Shown one piece after another: positions 26,872-38,532 of a stretch of DNA of 64,000 nucleotides. A program made the position numbers and the translations under genes. This DNA is from Diploptera punctata. Lineage: Eukaryota > Arthropoda > Insecta > Blattodea > Blaberidae. The notes under the pieces were generated by a model. It saw only the letters and a list, made by a program, of their open reading frames with translations, ran no database searches and had not been told where the DNA came from. How positions within the stretch are numbered: the stretch's first letter is position 1; each line of letters begins with the position of its first letter. The stretch spans positions 1 to 64,000 of the forward strand of contig JASPKZ010005707.1 in assembly GCA_030220185.1 (NCBI GenBank), in the 5' to 3' direction.

Positions 26872-28803
26872 TTAGTATCCTCCATGGCCACCTTGCTCTT
26901 GCGCATGCTCAGTCTTCGTTGATGGGTGGTGCGCCTGTCCAGTTCTCTTGACAATGGCATTGAAACCGTTGTGTTTGTCAGCGGTGTACTCAACTGTACG
27001 GATAGTACCGTCTGCGTCATGGACGCTGTATGATCCCTTCACCACGTCTCCGTCCCTTGTTTCCCATTGATTCTTCACGTCTCCAGTGTGGGGGTCGTGC
27101 ACAGCGTAGTCAAACTTGTATTTGGGGTGAGCCTGTAAAGTGATTACAACTTTTAAAACACATAAAATATCTGTTAGAATATGTAAATCATAAAAAGAGT
27201 TCAGATCCAAAATAGTAATAGGAAAGAAAATCATAGAACAGGTGAATCATCTCAATGATCTAGGATGTGACATTTCACTTAATTAAGAACTAATAAAATA
27301 GCAAAATTCCAGGGAATATGTGGTACGATAAAACGATCACTAAATAATAAAACAACAAGAGAGACCCAATTGAAATTTTATAAAACGTTGGCAGTACCGG
27401 TACTGATGTATGGTTCAGAAGCCTGGATACATAAAAAACAAGATCTAAGCAGGATAACGGCGGCAGAAATTAAATTTTTGAGATCTGGTAAAGGGTGCAC
27501 TAAGGAAGACAGAATCAAGAACACAGAATTAAGACAGGAACTTGAAATATTTGTAATAACTGATAAAATATATACATATAGACAAAAATGGAAGCAACAC
27601 ATAGACTGAATGAATGAGGATAGATATCCAAAACAAATAACAGAATACAAACCTAAAGGCAACCGAGATGTGGGCAGACCTAGAAAGAGATGGGCTGAAG
27701 TCGGAACGGGTCAACAGACCTAATCCATGAATGCAGATGATGATGATGATAAAGAGTTCATTTTAAGATTAAAATTTAAGCTGTTAGTGTGCGCTTTCAG
27801 AAGATTTTACGCGCTTTTTTATGTAGTCTATAAAAAGTTACGTCGGCTTGTTAATGTGATTATCGCTAATGCTTGACTCTGTATTCCAAATGTTTTGATT
27901 GATTCAACTTTATTCACTCATTCATTTTGAGAATTTTCATCATTGAGGGTTTTCTCCAACCAATCTTAGTAATTAACAAGAAGTTTTAAAAAATATATAT
28001 ATAAATGACTCCTGACTTATAGACTAATAAACATTCACAAATTTCCCTTAATTAAAGTTTTCTATCGTTCTCTGTCCTCTGTGTTTTCATCCGTTACACC
28101 AAATTTCCTCGTTCAATTTTGAATTTTGTTCTTCCAGATAGTTCTTGGTCTTCCCTTTCAATTTCCCATGCATAGACAGCCTTTGGTAGTCTTCCATCCT
28201 GCATTATTCTTAAGTGTTCATACTATTTTAGCCTCCTGTGTTCAATCTCATCCTTTATATTTCTTTCTGCATTCATCCATTTCCTAATGTCTGTATTTAT
28301 AATTTTTTCCAGTCGAGATTTTCTGGCAGCTCTTCTCCAAAAATCCATTTCAACTGAAGTTATTCTGTTGACATGTTTTTATGTCATTGTCCAGACTTCC
28401 GATCCATATAACATTATATTTTCTAGTATGGATTTATAAATTAGTTTTGTTCTGTATAAGATTTAACATTCCTATGGGGTTTTCTTCCATTACTAATCCT
28501 TTTTGCTATTCCTTTATTTGACGTTCCATCTTTCTCTAAAATAACAGAAACTATCGCTCTTCTTTATCTTTCCACTTTATTCCCCTCAAAATAATAATTA
28601 CGTTCTGTAACGTAATAATGTAAATATAAATATATATAAATATGAAAGTTTTCTTAGATTTTGCGCGTCAAGGAATGATAATGACATGTGGGATCATGCC
28701 GAAACGTCAGAATCAGTGGCCAAAGGCCAAACTTGAATCCAAGACGCGGAAAACCCAAGAAAACTTTCATATTCATGCTTATATCCGCGAAAATATGCAA
28801 TAT

Positions 28804-28853
<50 letters not shown>

Positions 28854-31800
28854 AAACTAATATGTCGCCTCCGGTTCGCACACCTTCACTTTTTTTTAAC
28901 TTTTACCAACCCATATCTGCAAAGAATGCATATATTGGTGAGACTCTGTCTCCAACGCTGACCGCCAGTATATAGCTCCAATGAGGTTGACATTCTGGGA
29001 AGCTAAGAACTTCATGTTTCACTGTTATCTTAATGATTTATAATCAAAAGTCGCCATTAGATTAAATAAGTAAATAACATAATACGATGGTTGGATCTTT
29101 AATAGTAGCAACACTGCTGTAGAAACGCCGTAGAACCTGATAGATTAAGTCAGTTACATACCTACTTTAGCATACAACATATAAACTCTCCCTTCTCACA
29201 TAACGCGCATGTGAACCGGGAAGAGGATCAGATCCTCGTGCTAGCTGGCGGTTTAATGTAGTGTTGTCACAAAGTTTTCAAACAACGGAGTTGGATAAAA
29301 ATTGAATGTGGCAGAGATCGTGTAGCGACCGTGTCATCAAGATCTTCAAGAGGTTTTAGGGAAATCTACATTGTCTTAACCCACACTCGCTTCAGGTTTA
29401 TACGCTCAATGCATTTCCCCAGAAACCGGATTTAAATTACCGTAAATTATATTTTCTATTTTCAGACATTCAAAACAAACAAAAGATAATGTTACTTGAG
29501 ATCACAATAAGGATGAAGGCAAAAAGACATTCCTCTACTATTCATAAATGTTAAAAAATTTTACCCTGCCAAGGGATGTACAAAATATTGCAAAATATAT
29601 AACAGCAGAGTTAAGCGAGTGTATATCGTCTTCTGAGTTGAAGGTCATTTAACTGCCGGCGGGTCTACCTCGTCTTTTGAGGTGAATGGGTTAAAGAACA
29701 GTGACACGGTGGGTAAAAGCCACTCACCATGCCATTTTTCTCAGCACCCACCATGCCATTGTTCTGAGAACCCACCATGCCACTGTTCTGAGCACCCACC
29801 ATGCCACTGTTCTGAGCACCCACCATGCCATTTTTCTGAGCACCCACCATGCCATTGTTCTGAGCACCCACCATGCCACTGTTCTGAGCACCCACCATGC
29901 CATATTTCTGAGCACCCACCATGCCACTGTCCTATGAGGCATTGCAAATTCTCCTCAAGCCTCTTGAAGACCTTGATGACACTGTCATGCTGTACGACCT
30001 GTGACACATCCAATATTTTACCAACTCCGTTGTTCCTGTTTCGAAAACATCGTGACAACACTGCATTAGACCGCCAGCAAACACGATACTCTGTTTCTCA
30101 CGCCAGTTCGCATGCGCGTTATGTGGGAAGGAAGAGTTTATATGTTCTGAGGTAAGGTAGGTTTGTAACGGACATGTACTATCAGCGACATCATTAGTTT
30201 CCGTCGGATGGTGTGTCTATAGCAGTGTTGCCACTATTAAATTTCCAACTCTCGTATTTGAATTGTTTGGTATACATCGTTTCAATATAAACTGGTTACT
30301 CACTAACTGCAGATAAACAATAATTTTAAAATAGATTAAAAATAAGGTAATTTAATAAACAATCAAGTCTGAATGAACTTCAAAGAATTCAAAGTTAATT
30401 TTAACTTCTTCTTCTACTACATGGTTTAGGCTATGCAGCCTGTTCCGGTGAAGTTAAAAGTGGAGTCCATCTTCTACGTGGTCGGCCAACATCTCTTGTT
30501 CCTCTGGGATTATACAGAAAGGTTCTTTTTGGTATTCTTTCGTTGTTCATTCTCATTAAGTGTTCTGTCCATTTCTTATTATTTTCGCTGATTTTATCTT
30601 CTTAAAGTGGAACTTAATTAATATTTGCTTCTGGCATAGAGTTTAGGGGGTTTAAACTCGGTCGACGTGAAGGATTTTTAAGGGCGCTAAAGTCCTGAGC
30701 ATGGTTTCCTTTGAAAGGAAAGTAAATTCGTATCTTAAATATATGACACGTAAAATAAACTTTGAGCTTGAAAGAAGACGTCTATGATAGAATTTTTTTG
30801 GCTCTTTCACGCCCAGATTTGAGTTTCCACTCTAATTACATGAGCTGTTAAAGAAAATGATTAATGAAATACATAATTAACTCGTATTATCATATTAATC
30901 TTGCAGAGAGGAAAATAAGACTTGGTTGCCTTAAGTTTATAGGTAAATCTAAATACTAAATTAAACACGGCCAATTTACTTACTTGCAATATTCTGCACA
31001 ATTCTCTCTAAATTGTCGAATAGAATTATTACAGGATGTAACATAACTCAACGGCAAAATTTCAGGAATGAGTTCCTCATATGGAGAGAATAAAAAAGTG
31101 TATTACAACATGGGTCCGGAAATAGATTCAAAATTGACTTTACAACTTTACAAGCTTATAGAAATGTATTTAGAAGACCCACAGAATTGGTTTTAATGTC
31201 ATATGATAGCACAACTCATCAAGTTTTCACCGACATAGTTTTATAGTACCTAGTTCTCTCACCGCATGCGCTAACGTAGTTCATATCAAAATGGCTGCTT
31301 TCACAGGTGCCGAGCGGCTCGTTGTGTGTTTTTGTTCGAAGAAACTAAATCTGCGACAATTGTTCAGCGTAGATTTCGTACCCAGTATGGTACGGATCCT
31401 CCTAGCAGGCCAACAATTTATTCTTGGCACCAAACATTTGTTGGGACTAGCTGTTCTGTTAGTCATTCCAAGCATACTGGCCGTCCACGTACGGCTGAAG
31501 CTGTGGTTGAACAAGTGATCGATAGCTTTGCTCGGAGACTGGAGATACAATACAATTTTGTAGTGAGATCACATATTTAGGAATTAAAATAAATAAAAAT
31601 GGTCGTGGGGGACCAACAACATGGCCACCTCGGTCTCCTGATTTAACGCCACTGGACTTTTTCTTACGGGGGTTCCTTAAAGATAAAGTGTACGTTCCGC
31701 CCCTACCTGCCAATCTTGCTGAGCTCCGAAACCGAATCACCGCCGCAGCTGCGTTACTGAAGCCGGATATGCTGCAACGTGTGTGGGAGGAGATTGATTT

Positions 31801-34800
31801 CAGGTTGGATGTTTGCTGCATGACCAACGGAAGCCACATTGAACCACGTTGACTGAATAGGTGAAAACGTGATGAGTTGTGCTATGATATGACATTTAAA
31901 CCAATTCTGTAGGTCTTCAAAACTTGATGAGTTGTGCTATCATATGACATTGAAACCAATTCTGTAGGTCTTCTAAATAAATTTCTATAAGCTTGTAAAT
32001 TTGTAAAGTCAATTTTGAATCACCCTGTATATAATTATAGAGTTATTCGAACTTTTATGAATGTTAGGTTATTAAGGTTAGAGTAGTAATTGAGAGTCTG
32101 TTTTCTGTTATTGTAGGCTGCTGTGAAGAGCAGCTGTCTGTATTGAGGCACAAGGAGGTCACTTTGAACATTTCATCTGACAGAACAGAGCGCTCCAACA
32201 AGTCCCTTGCATTTTTGTCGCCATGTACAAACATTCATAAAAGTTCGAATAACTTTGTAATTAACAATTTCCCGACCCATGTTCTAACACACATTTTTTA
32301 TTCTCTCCATATGAGGAACTCGTTCCTGAAATTTTGCCGTTGAGTTATATGTTACACCCTGTATAGTAGGATACTCACGTGGTAATCAACAACTTCCTTC
32401 ACGACATGAGGATGTGAGTGAGTCGCTTGGGCTTGGATGTGTCCCATTTGATGTGCCTTCATGTGACCTTGTGGTTGAATATGTCCTTGAGGCTGCGATT
32501 GGACGTTATGCTCCACTGTACTGTACCCATGATTCGGAGAGGAATGTGCCAAAGCCAGCGACAACACCAACACAATCGGACACAAAAGGCTCTAAAATAA
32601 ATAAAAATACTTTACGTCAATATCTAACACACAAGCAATATACATATGCAATGTCGTAACAACCCAATGTTGGGCCATTGCCTCTCCTTTGTCAGGAGTT
32701 ACTATACCAAGTTAATTTAGTTATGCTTATTCACCTAAAGATGTCATGAATGGTATGCGGACAACATACCGACGCAATGAGGCATCTAGTAGGCAAGTAA
32801 GGTACCACAAGGATGAAAAAGGTCGGTGAAAATTCCTTAGAGGCCTCTTTATCCGGACTTAAGAATCTTTTACGAGACTCGGGACCCACGGCTTAAAGTC
32901 CCTCCCGGAGGACTCGCTTAAGATAAGATAAGATAATGTGTATGGAAGTGCAGGACCGTCCATTTTATGCTTGCCTCTCAACCAGCCAAGCAAGCACCCG
33001 GCTTCCCGGGAGCCTACTTGGCAGCCGAGGGTTCGCGGGTCGGAACCTAGCACTTCCGGCTGCTATAGGGTCTTACATGCCCTCTTCAGCCCTTTGTTTT
33101 TAGTCGTCGATGTTTGAGCGATTATCCACCGCCGTTCCCAATTAGCCGTAGATCGGTCGGCAAAGGTCCGATTGTCGGGCATCACCAAGCCTCGCAGACG
33201 CTGGTTGATTCCTATAATCTAGTTGTTCGCCGATCACGCCACCGGTAGGAAGACTGCAACAGCCGCGGCAGCCGCCAAGCCCCGAAAGGGCAAGAACGGG
33301 AGGGCAATCCGTCATTCCAATCAGAAACGGCTACCTCAGGATTTAGCTGATCTGATTTATAATTTTGAAAAATGTGGGAGGGTTATAGTTTACTGGTGGA
33401 CTCAAAGGGACCACTCCGACATTTGTCTTGACGCCAAGGGAAACCACCGAAAACCTTGGCAGTGTGGCTTGAATTTAATTAAACTCGCTTCTTGGATTTT
33501 TCCATCCTAAAAAATCCATCGACCCCGGCCGGGTTTGAACCCGCGACCCTCGGGACCAGAGGCAAGGAGCATAACCACTAGTCCACCGCGGCCGATAATT
33601 TAATTATATAAATAATTAAGATTGTATTGTAATCAATCTCTTCCTCCATTAGTTTTTCAATCAATTGTTTTAACCGTTTTTACCAAAACCTTAGTAGCTA
33701 CATGACTTTTCCATCTCACTTTCCTAAATTTAGTGATCTTGATTTTATGTGTAAATGGTAGAGTCCGTTGTTGTAAAGCTTATTGCATACATTACATTTA
33801 GGTTTGGATACTATAATCCTCCACCTTATGGGTTAGAACATTCCTGTTAGTATATAAAGGGCTTCCAATATAAAACTGGACCGGCCTTACGGAATTTCAC
33901 CCGGCACGCAGTGTTGTCTCTTCCTCCCGCAATTCACCCTGCCTGCCACCCGTCCTTGAACTGTTTCTTACCTTATAGAAAATGCTGGAAATGTTGTCCT
34001 GCCGCAGTTAAACAGGCATTATACCGAGTAAACACATTTAGATTGACACGCTGTAGTTCGGGCACTGTCAAGTTTCTGATTTCATTTCTTATGTTGTTCT
34101 TCAGTTCTTCCAATGTGTGCGGATTTGTTTTGTACACTTTGTCTTTCAGGCTACCCCACAAATAAAAATCACACACTGTTAGATCTGGGGAGCGAGGGAA
34201 ATCCCAATTTGTTGTGCTAATTTCGATAATGATTTTTGTGGTGAACGTTCCAAATTTTCGCCAATTTCGTCTAATTTTTCTTCGGTGAGAACCGTACGCC
34301 TTCGCGTGTGTTTCTTATTTTGTACTGAACCAGTGGTCTCAAATTTAGTCACAAGATCGTGGATTGTCGATCTGGAAGGAGATAATTGTCCAGGGAAGTT
34401 CCGAATAAATTCCTCGCGTACGCGACGAGCTGATTCGTATTTATAATAACATTTACACACATAAATGCGCTGCTCTAATGTCAGCTGACGTCTCATCTTG
34501 TTGAACGATAGTAAACTGACTTGTTCAAGGACGAGCGGCAGGCAGAGTGAAATGCGGACGAGGCGAGAGCGCTGCCTGACGGTTGAAACCCCGTGAGCCG
34601 GTCCGGGTTTATATTGGAAGCCCGGTAGATACTTGATAATACGCAGCGTGCGCTGCTAAATAAATTGTGTTTCTATGTTTAGTTGAATAAATAAAAAGAA
34701 AAGGCTTGTGAAATGAGATTCATGCGCAGAACAGCGGGTTACACCAGATGGGATCGGAAAAGGAACACCGATATGTTAAAAGAATTGAAGACTACACCAG

Positions 34801-37412
34801 TTTTGGAATATACTAAACAGTACCTACTAAATTGGAAACACCATCTTGAAAGAATGAGTTCAAATCGGATCCCCAAAGTTGTTTATAATTATATACCAAG
34901 AGGATGAAGATCTCTGGACCGTCCTATGAAACACTGGAGGAAACATTTTCTATTGGGTCGTAACAGGCTTTGGCCCAATACTTGGAAGGAAGAAGAAGAA
35001 AAATAAAAGAAAAACATTCTAAATTTATAACGTAATTGTTTTTAGTTACCCCGTGCTATTCAACCAGCGTTCCCCGGGAATCTACTTGTCACGATCTTCT
35101 TGGTATCAATGAGAGGCAAAAATGGTTATTGTGAGATATCTATAAAATCTATCTAGGCCGTCCTATGAAACGCTGGAAGGAAAATTTTGTATAGGATCGT
35201 AACAGGCCTTGGCCTAATACTTGGAAGGAAGAAGAAGAACAATAAAAAGAAAACATTCTAAATTTTTATCGTAATTGTTTTTAGTTACACCGTGCTAATC
35301 ACCCGGCGTTTCCCGAGAATCTACTTGTCTCGATCTTCATGGTATTAATGAAAGGCAAAAATGGTTATTCTGAGTTATAAACATATGTTGTCGCGGACTT
35401 ATTTGAGATTTGTTTTTGAGGTAATCAATTCTGTGTACATTAATTTTGTATGTATGTTATGGTTTAAGCAGCGTAAGCCATATAGGCATCTAAAAAGCAA
35501 CTTTTTCTTAACGTTGTTCACTAAAAAGGGTGATTTTTAAGGGTAAAGGGGTTGAGTATTACAACTCTCATATAGCCTAAAACCTTCCTGGGAAATGCCT
35601 GCACATTTTGGAAAAAGCGCATCACAATCGGATGAACGATGTGCCAGCGCATAAAGGACAAACAGACAGACAGCATTCGTTTATATATCAAATCATAGTA
35701 ATTCTGCCCGAGGGTAGGTCTTTCACTGCAATCATAGCATTTTCATGCTATGCTTTACAGCTTTACTAAGGAATTATAGGTGTGGTAGCTTCCCGTTGCT
35801 TTCCACACCGGTGAAGGATGATAATGGTAAGGATGTTTATGATGGCCGGATGATTTTCGGGGACCGTTGACCTTAAGCTTCCTGACATTTGTCTTACAGA
35901 TGAGGAAAAACTACGAAAAAAATCTCACCCAAGAGCCTGTCCCTACCGGGAATCGAACCCGGGCCCGCTGCGTGACAAGCAGCACACTACGTCGAGACCA
36001 CAGCGATATACTCGTTTATATATATATATATGGTATGAAAAGAAAAATTAATTCTTAGGTCGGGATTTGAACCCGAGTTTCTAAACTCTGTACGTTTAGC
36101 GCTCTAACCATCTGAGCCACTCAAGTATTCCAACACAAACATACATTTTTCTTATATATGTAGTATTCTCAATTCACACAAGAGGTAGTGGGAAATCGTT
36201 CCAACTGCCATCTAGTGGCCACCATAACAGGTAAGCAAAATTTCAAGGAGAATATTTACTTTATAGCAGTAACGCTTGTATATTTAGATATTATAACTAT
36301 ATTTTTCACATTTGGCAATGAAGGCAAATATGATATGAAAAGAAAAATGAACCCGAGTCTCTAAACTCTGTACGTTTAGCGCTCTAACCATCTGAGCCAC
36401 TCAAGTATTCCAACACAAACATACATTTTTCTTATATATGTAGTATTCTCAATTCACACAAGAGGTAGCGCGAAGTCGTTTCAACTGACATCTAGCGGCC
36501 ACCGTAACAATTAAGCAAATTTTCAAAGAGAATATTTACTTTATAGCAGTAACGCTTGTATATTTAGATGTTATAACTATATTTTTGACATTTGGCAATG
36601 AAGGCAAATATGATATGAAAAGAAAAATGAATTAATTTTTGTTTTCATATCATCTCTGATACACATAACTTAGATACCCGATCCCTTGAGCACAGTGTCC
36701 TTTATATCCCTCCTCATCATACTACCTATTATTCGAAATCTTTTACAGTTTCTCTTGCTAGAACATGGAATTCACTTCCACCCTATGTCAGAGACTGCCA
36801 AATTTTACCATCTTTCAGAAATAAATTGAAAATAAAATCACTAACAGAAACAACTCACTAATACTACTTTTTAAGAATTAATAATGCGTTTTTGCATTAT
36901 TTAATAAAAATAGACTTAGGATTTGTTAATATATTTACCTAATGCCTTGTATAAAAAGCGTAGATTAATTCATTGTAGTGTTTTTTTTTTCTCTTCTTTT
37001 TATGCATAGTAGATTCGAGCTGTTATTCCTTTTTTATTCATTGTATCATTAATTTAATTTTAATTGTATTTAGTTTCATTCTATTATTAGACATTAATTT
37101 CATTATTATTCAATATGACAGATAATGAATTGTTCAATAACTATTATTGTAACTTTTTTTTGTATTCATATGTAACATGTTTGTCCTGTCTAATATGACT
37201 ACTATTGTAATTTTTTTGTATTCATGTGTAACATATGTTTGTCCTGTTTTATATGACTATTATTGTATTTTTTTTGTATTCATATGTAACATATGCTTGT
37301 TCTGGTGAGTGGAAGAGAAGGCCACATGGCCTTAACTCCACCAGGCTAAATAAATAATAAATAAATAAAATAAATATTTGTCTTCTTTGTCAAATGTCAA
37401 AAATATAGGTAT

Positions 37413-37461
<49 letters not shown>

Positions 37462-38532
37462 TGTGTGTGTGTGTGCTGTAGGCATCAGTTATTACCGGAA
37501 AGATTTCTAAATTCAAATCGTGGAGATTGGCTTGCTACGAGTTACTGGTAAACCCAGAAAATTGGATAAACTTGGGTAGATTTCTGGACAAAACGCGGTA
37601 AATAAGAACAACACTTATTCAGGAATAAATAAATATGTTAGCAAATTACAATACCATTAATTCTTAATAATTCTACATAACTAAGTTAATGTATAATGTT
37701 ATTGCATTGTTAGCTAATTGTAATATTATTGTGTTTTTTTTTTGTTTTTAAACATCAACTTATTGTAACGGACTGTCAACAGCACGTACGGCTTACTGCC
37801 CGTGCGATCCATATTTGTAAATAACATTGTATGTATCTTACTTTTACTTTAATAAAGTCCTTACGTATGTATATATATTATATATATATCCGATCCGATT
37901 GAGGGTCTTTCCACTTTTCAGCGGTTGCCCTTTTACCAGCCGGCTGCTGGCCCTTCACATCCACATGTGTCAATCACAGAGGTAGATGATCAACAGCCAG
38001 TGTACAAGTGACATGTGGTTAGCATGTGGAGTCCCCCAGCCGTTATAGCTGGTTCCTCAACCTGGAGCCGCTACTTATTGTAGCTACCCAATTGCCTCAC
38101 GATGCTGGGTGGGCACCGGTCCCATACTGGCCGAAATACCATGAGAAAATTTCTTCCCCCATGGAGACTCGAACCAGCGCAAGTCCCCTAGCTCTGCGCC
38201 AAGCCTTCCTACCTTAACCGCTCGGCTACGGCGCGGGACATATATATATATAAGTACGTGTGTGTGTGTGTGTGCGTGTGTGTGTGTTTTATCGAATCCC
38301 TTGTTATAAAGGAACTTCCATTCCCGAATGAAATTCCATTTAGGTTTGGATACCATAATCCTCGATTTCACACTGTACTGGTTCTAATGTTCTTGTTTAT
38401 ATATAATGATTTTGAAGATTCTTGGCGTTTTTCGTTTCTCAGTTTGAAGAACCATGTTTCACAACCGTACATGACAACTTGAATGCTAAATTACTGGAAC
38501 ACACTAAATGAACTCACCTGAGGAGTAAACAT
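26872..38532 (-). CDS. RR-2 cuticle protein, three exons (gene 2)
   Basis: Secreted chitin-binding protein of the cuticle. Proposed CDS is complement(join(26872..27132,32379..32591,38518..38532)), 162 residues, every junction phase 0. Exon 1 is MFTPQ followed by donor GTGAGT. Exon 2 (acceptor TATTTTAG, donor GTGAGT) gives [15 protein letters not shown], completing a signal peptide cut before HSSPNHGY, then a Gln/His-rich linker with [18 protein letters not shown] and VVKEVVDYH. Exon 3 gives [18 protein letters not shown] and the RR-2 block [27 protein letters not shown] (about residues 77-139), ending in a His/Gln/Gly tail. The layout parallels gene 1, so the two are probable tandem paralogues. 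The introns (about 5.2 and 5.9 kb) are full of mobile elements; one ends 16 bp from the exon 2 donor. Confidence 0.93.
27215..27730 (+). mobile_element. LINE 3' fragment (type 2)
   Basis: In intron 2 of cuticle gene 2, antisense to it. Frames give [44 protein letters not shown] and a GRPRKRWAE end, the C-terminal region after the reverse transcriptase palm. It has stop codons. Confidence 0.75.
28050..28620 (-). mobile_element. LINE fragment, reverse
   Basis: On the minus strand there are broken frames with [15 protein letters not shown] and [19 protein letters not shown] segments and a [24 protein letters not shown] end. Heavily decayed. Lies in intron 2 of cuticle gene 2. Confidence 0.6.
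28640..28852. repeat. Small hairpin element with (AT)n tail
   Basis: ATGAAAGTTTTCTTAGATTTTGCG at 28641 faces its complement near 28747-28771, around a 75-bp loop, followed by (AT)n at 28807-28849. Looks like a small fold-back element. Confidence 0.55.
29100..30240. mobile_element. Fold-back element with ~260-bp inverted arms
   Basis: Arms 29102-29356 and 29948-30240 are diverged inverted copies (AATAGTAGCAACACTGCT / AGCAGTGTTGCCACTATT; CATAACGCGCATG / CATGCGCGTTATG). The interior holds a 24-bp minisatellite and no transposase. Lies in intron 2 of cuticle gene 2. Confidence 0.75.
29726..29941. repeat. 24-bp minisatellite, nine units
   Basis: Unit is close to CACCATGCCAYTGTTCTGAG + CACC. As 24 is a multiple of three, five frames stay open across it, giving Cys/His-rich and Trp-rich artefacts. 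Ends at both sides inside the fold-back element. Confidence 0.9.
30405..30610 (-). mobile_element. LINE 3' fragment, reverse
   Basis: On the minus strand reads a [24 protein letters not shown] stretch then [20 protein letters not shown], ending in a GAAGAAG tail. 30610-31030 is unassigned. Confidence 0.6.
31030..32363 (+). mobile_element. Nested Tc1/mariner-type elements
   Basis: Outer element CAGGATGTAAC...GTTACACCCTG (31032-32361) has ~70-bp terminal inverted repeats and TA at both ends (31030-31031, 32362-32363), the usual Tc1/mariner duplication. Inside lies a second element with its own inverted ends (TTCAAAATTGACTTTACAA, 31150 and 31990 areas). It carries a gutted transposase: an N-terminal helix-turn-helix region of the DUF4817 type ([33 protein letters not shown]; 31310-31530), then a jump to the catalytic C-terminus [17 protein letters not shown] and [20 protein letters not shown] (31615-31851). 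The middle is deleted, so it is non-autonomous. Lies in intron 2 of cuticle gene 2. Confidence 0.8.
32655..33596 (-). mobile_element. SINE family 4, interrupted copy
   Basis: Head on the minus strand at 33519-33596: GTCCACCGCGGCC-like start reversed, with B box GGGTTTGAACCCGCG on the plus strand. The 3' part (GGGACCCACGGCTTAAAGTC) is at 32840-32930. Between them, ~32930-33500, sits a GC-richer block with a 95-codon open frame (33223-33510), ending in a piece typical of this repeat family and not supported as a gene. Lies in intron 1 of cuticle gene 2. Confidence 0.7.
33856..34632 (-). mobile_element. Internally deleted mariner-like element
   Basis: Ends GGGCTTCCAATATAAAACTG and its inverted partner TTTATATTGGAAGCCC, ~28-bp terminal repeats. 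On the minus strand 34179-34496 encodes the helix-turn-helix N-terminus ([38 protein letters not shown]), and 33973-34200 the catalytic C-terminus ([40 protein letters not shown]). The join at ~34200 drops the middle and shifts frame. Lies in intron 1 of cuticle gene 2. Confidence 0.85.
34690..35692 (+). mobile_element. LINE 3' end plus repeat X, partly duplicated
   Basis: 34710-34990 encodes [20 protein letters not shown] and [18 protein letters not shown], a type-2 LINE C-terminus, ending in AGGAAGAAGAAGAA. Repeat X follows. A ~239-bp stretch spanning the LINE tail and start of repeat X (34921-35159) is repeated at 35160-35397. Repeat X then continues to ~35690. Confidence 0.75.
35693..36010 (-). 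mobile_element. SINE family 2, tail B
   Basis: Minus-strand head TCGCTGTGGTCTCGACGTAG with B box GGGTTCGATTCCCGG, then body and tail B ending CAGAATTACTATGATTTG. Confidence 0.88.
36031..36650 (-). repeat. Tandem ~300-bp array with tRNA-like modules
   Basis: Two full units start at ~36031 and ~36331 and a stub at ~36612, each beginning ATATGAAAAGAAAAAT. Unit 1 holds a minus-strand tRNA-like sequence at ~36058-36126: D stem GCTC/GAGC, anticodon stem TAAAC/GTTTA with loop GTACAGA, T arm TCGGG-TTCAAAT-CCCGA. Unit 2 has lost the T arm. AGAAAAAT and ATTTTTCTTATATATGTA bracket the module. The rest (GCCATCTAGTGGCCACC, TTTATAGCAGTAACGCT) matches the array at 63083. Confidence 0.8.
36651..37372 (+). 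mobile_element. LINE 3' end (type 4)
   Basis: Broken frames give [22 protein letters not shown] and [20 protein letters not shown], a reverse transcriptase C-terminus of the WNSLP type. The 3' UTR ends TGGCCTTAACTCCACCAGGC + (TAAA)n. Same family as 53385-54870 and the tail at 62188-62275. Two ~65-bp direct repeats (CTATTATTGTAA-TTTTTTTGTATTCAT) lie in the UTR. Confidence 0.75.
37418..37476. repeat. (AT)n-(GT)n microsatellite
   Basis: About 40 bp of AT followed by ~16 bp of GT. Confidence 0.95.
37477..37875 (+). mobile_element. LINE 3' end (type 5)
   Basis: Matches 48670-48820: the [14 protein letters not shown] and [20 protein letters not shown] region, then 3' UTR with AATAAAG at ~37850. 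Carries a stop (GCGGTAAATAAG) relative to the other copy. Confidence 0.7.
37889..38240 (-). mobile_element. tRNA-headed SINE, family 5
   Basis: Minus-strand head GCGCCGTAGCCGAGCGGTTA with a long tRNA variable arm (Ser/Leu class) and B box CTGGTTCGAGTCTCC; body CCAGTATGGGACCGGTGCCC, GGCTCCAGGTTGAGGAACC, CCAGCAGCCGGCTGG. Full-length type copy. In intron 1 of cuticle gene 2. Confidence 0.9.
38258..38288. repeat. (GT)n microsatellite
   Basis: GT dinucleotides with one GC. Confidence 0.9.
38330..38500 (-). mobile_element. LINE fragment, reverse
   Basis: Minus strand reads [19 protein letters not shown], the YGCETW motif of insect LINE reverse transcriptases. CATTTAGGTTTGGATA-CATAATCCTC is shared with 33800-33835. 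Ends within ~20 bp of the exon 1 donor of cuticle gene 2. Confidence 0.65.

Noticed and set aside
29682..30155. 157-codon Cys/His-rich frame resembling a zinc-binding repeat protein
   Set aside because: It comes from a 24-bp minisatellite inside a fold-back element; five frames are open over the same stretch.
30610..31030. Possible gene between fold-back element and nested mariner
   Set aside because: No open frame above background and no motif.
33223..33510. 95-codon frame starting with an Ala/Lys-rich stretch
   Set aside because: Lies inside an interrupted SINE copy and ends in repeat-family sequence.
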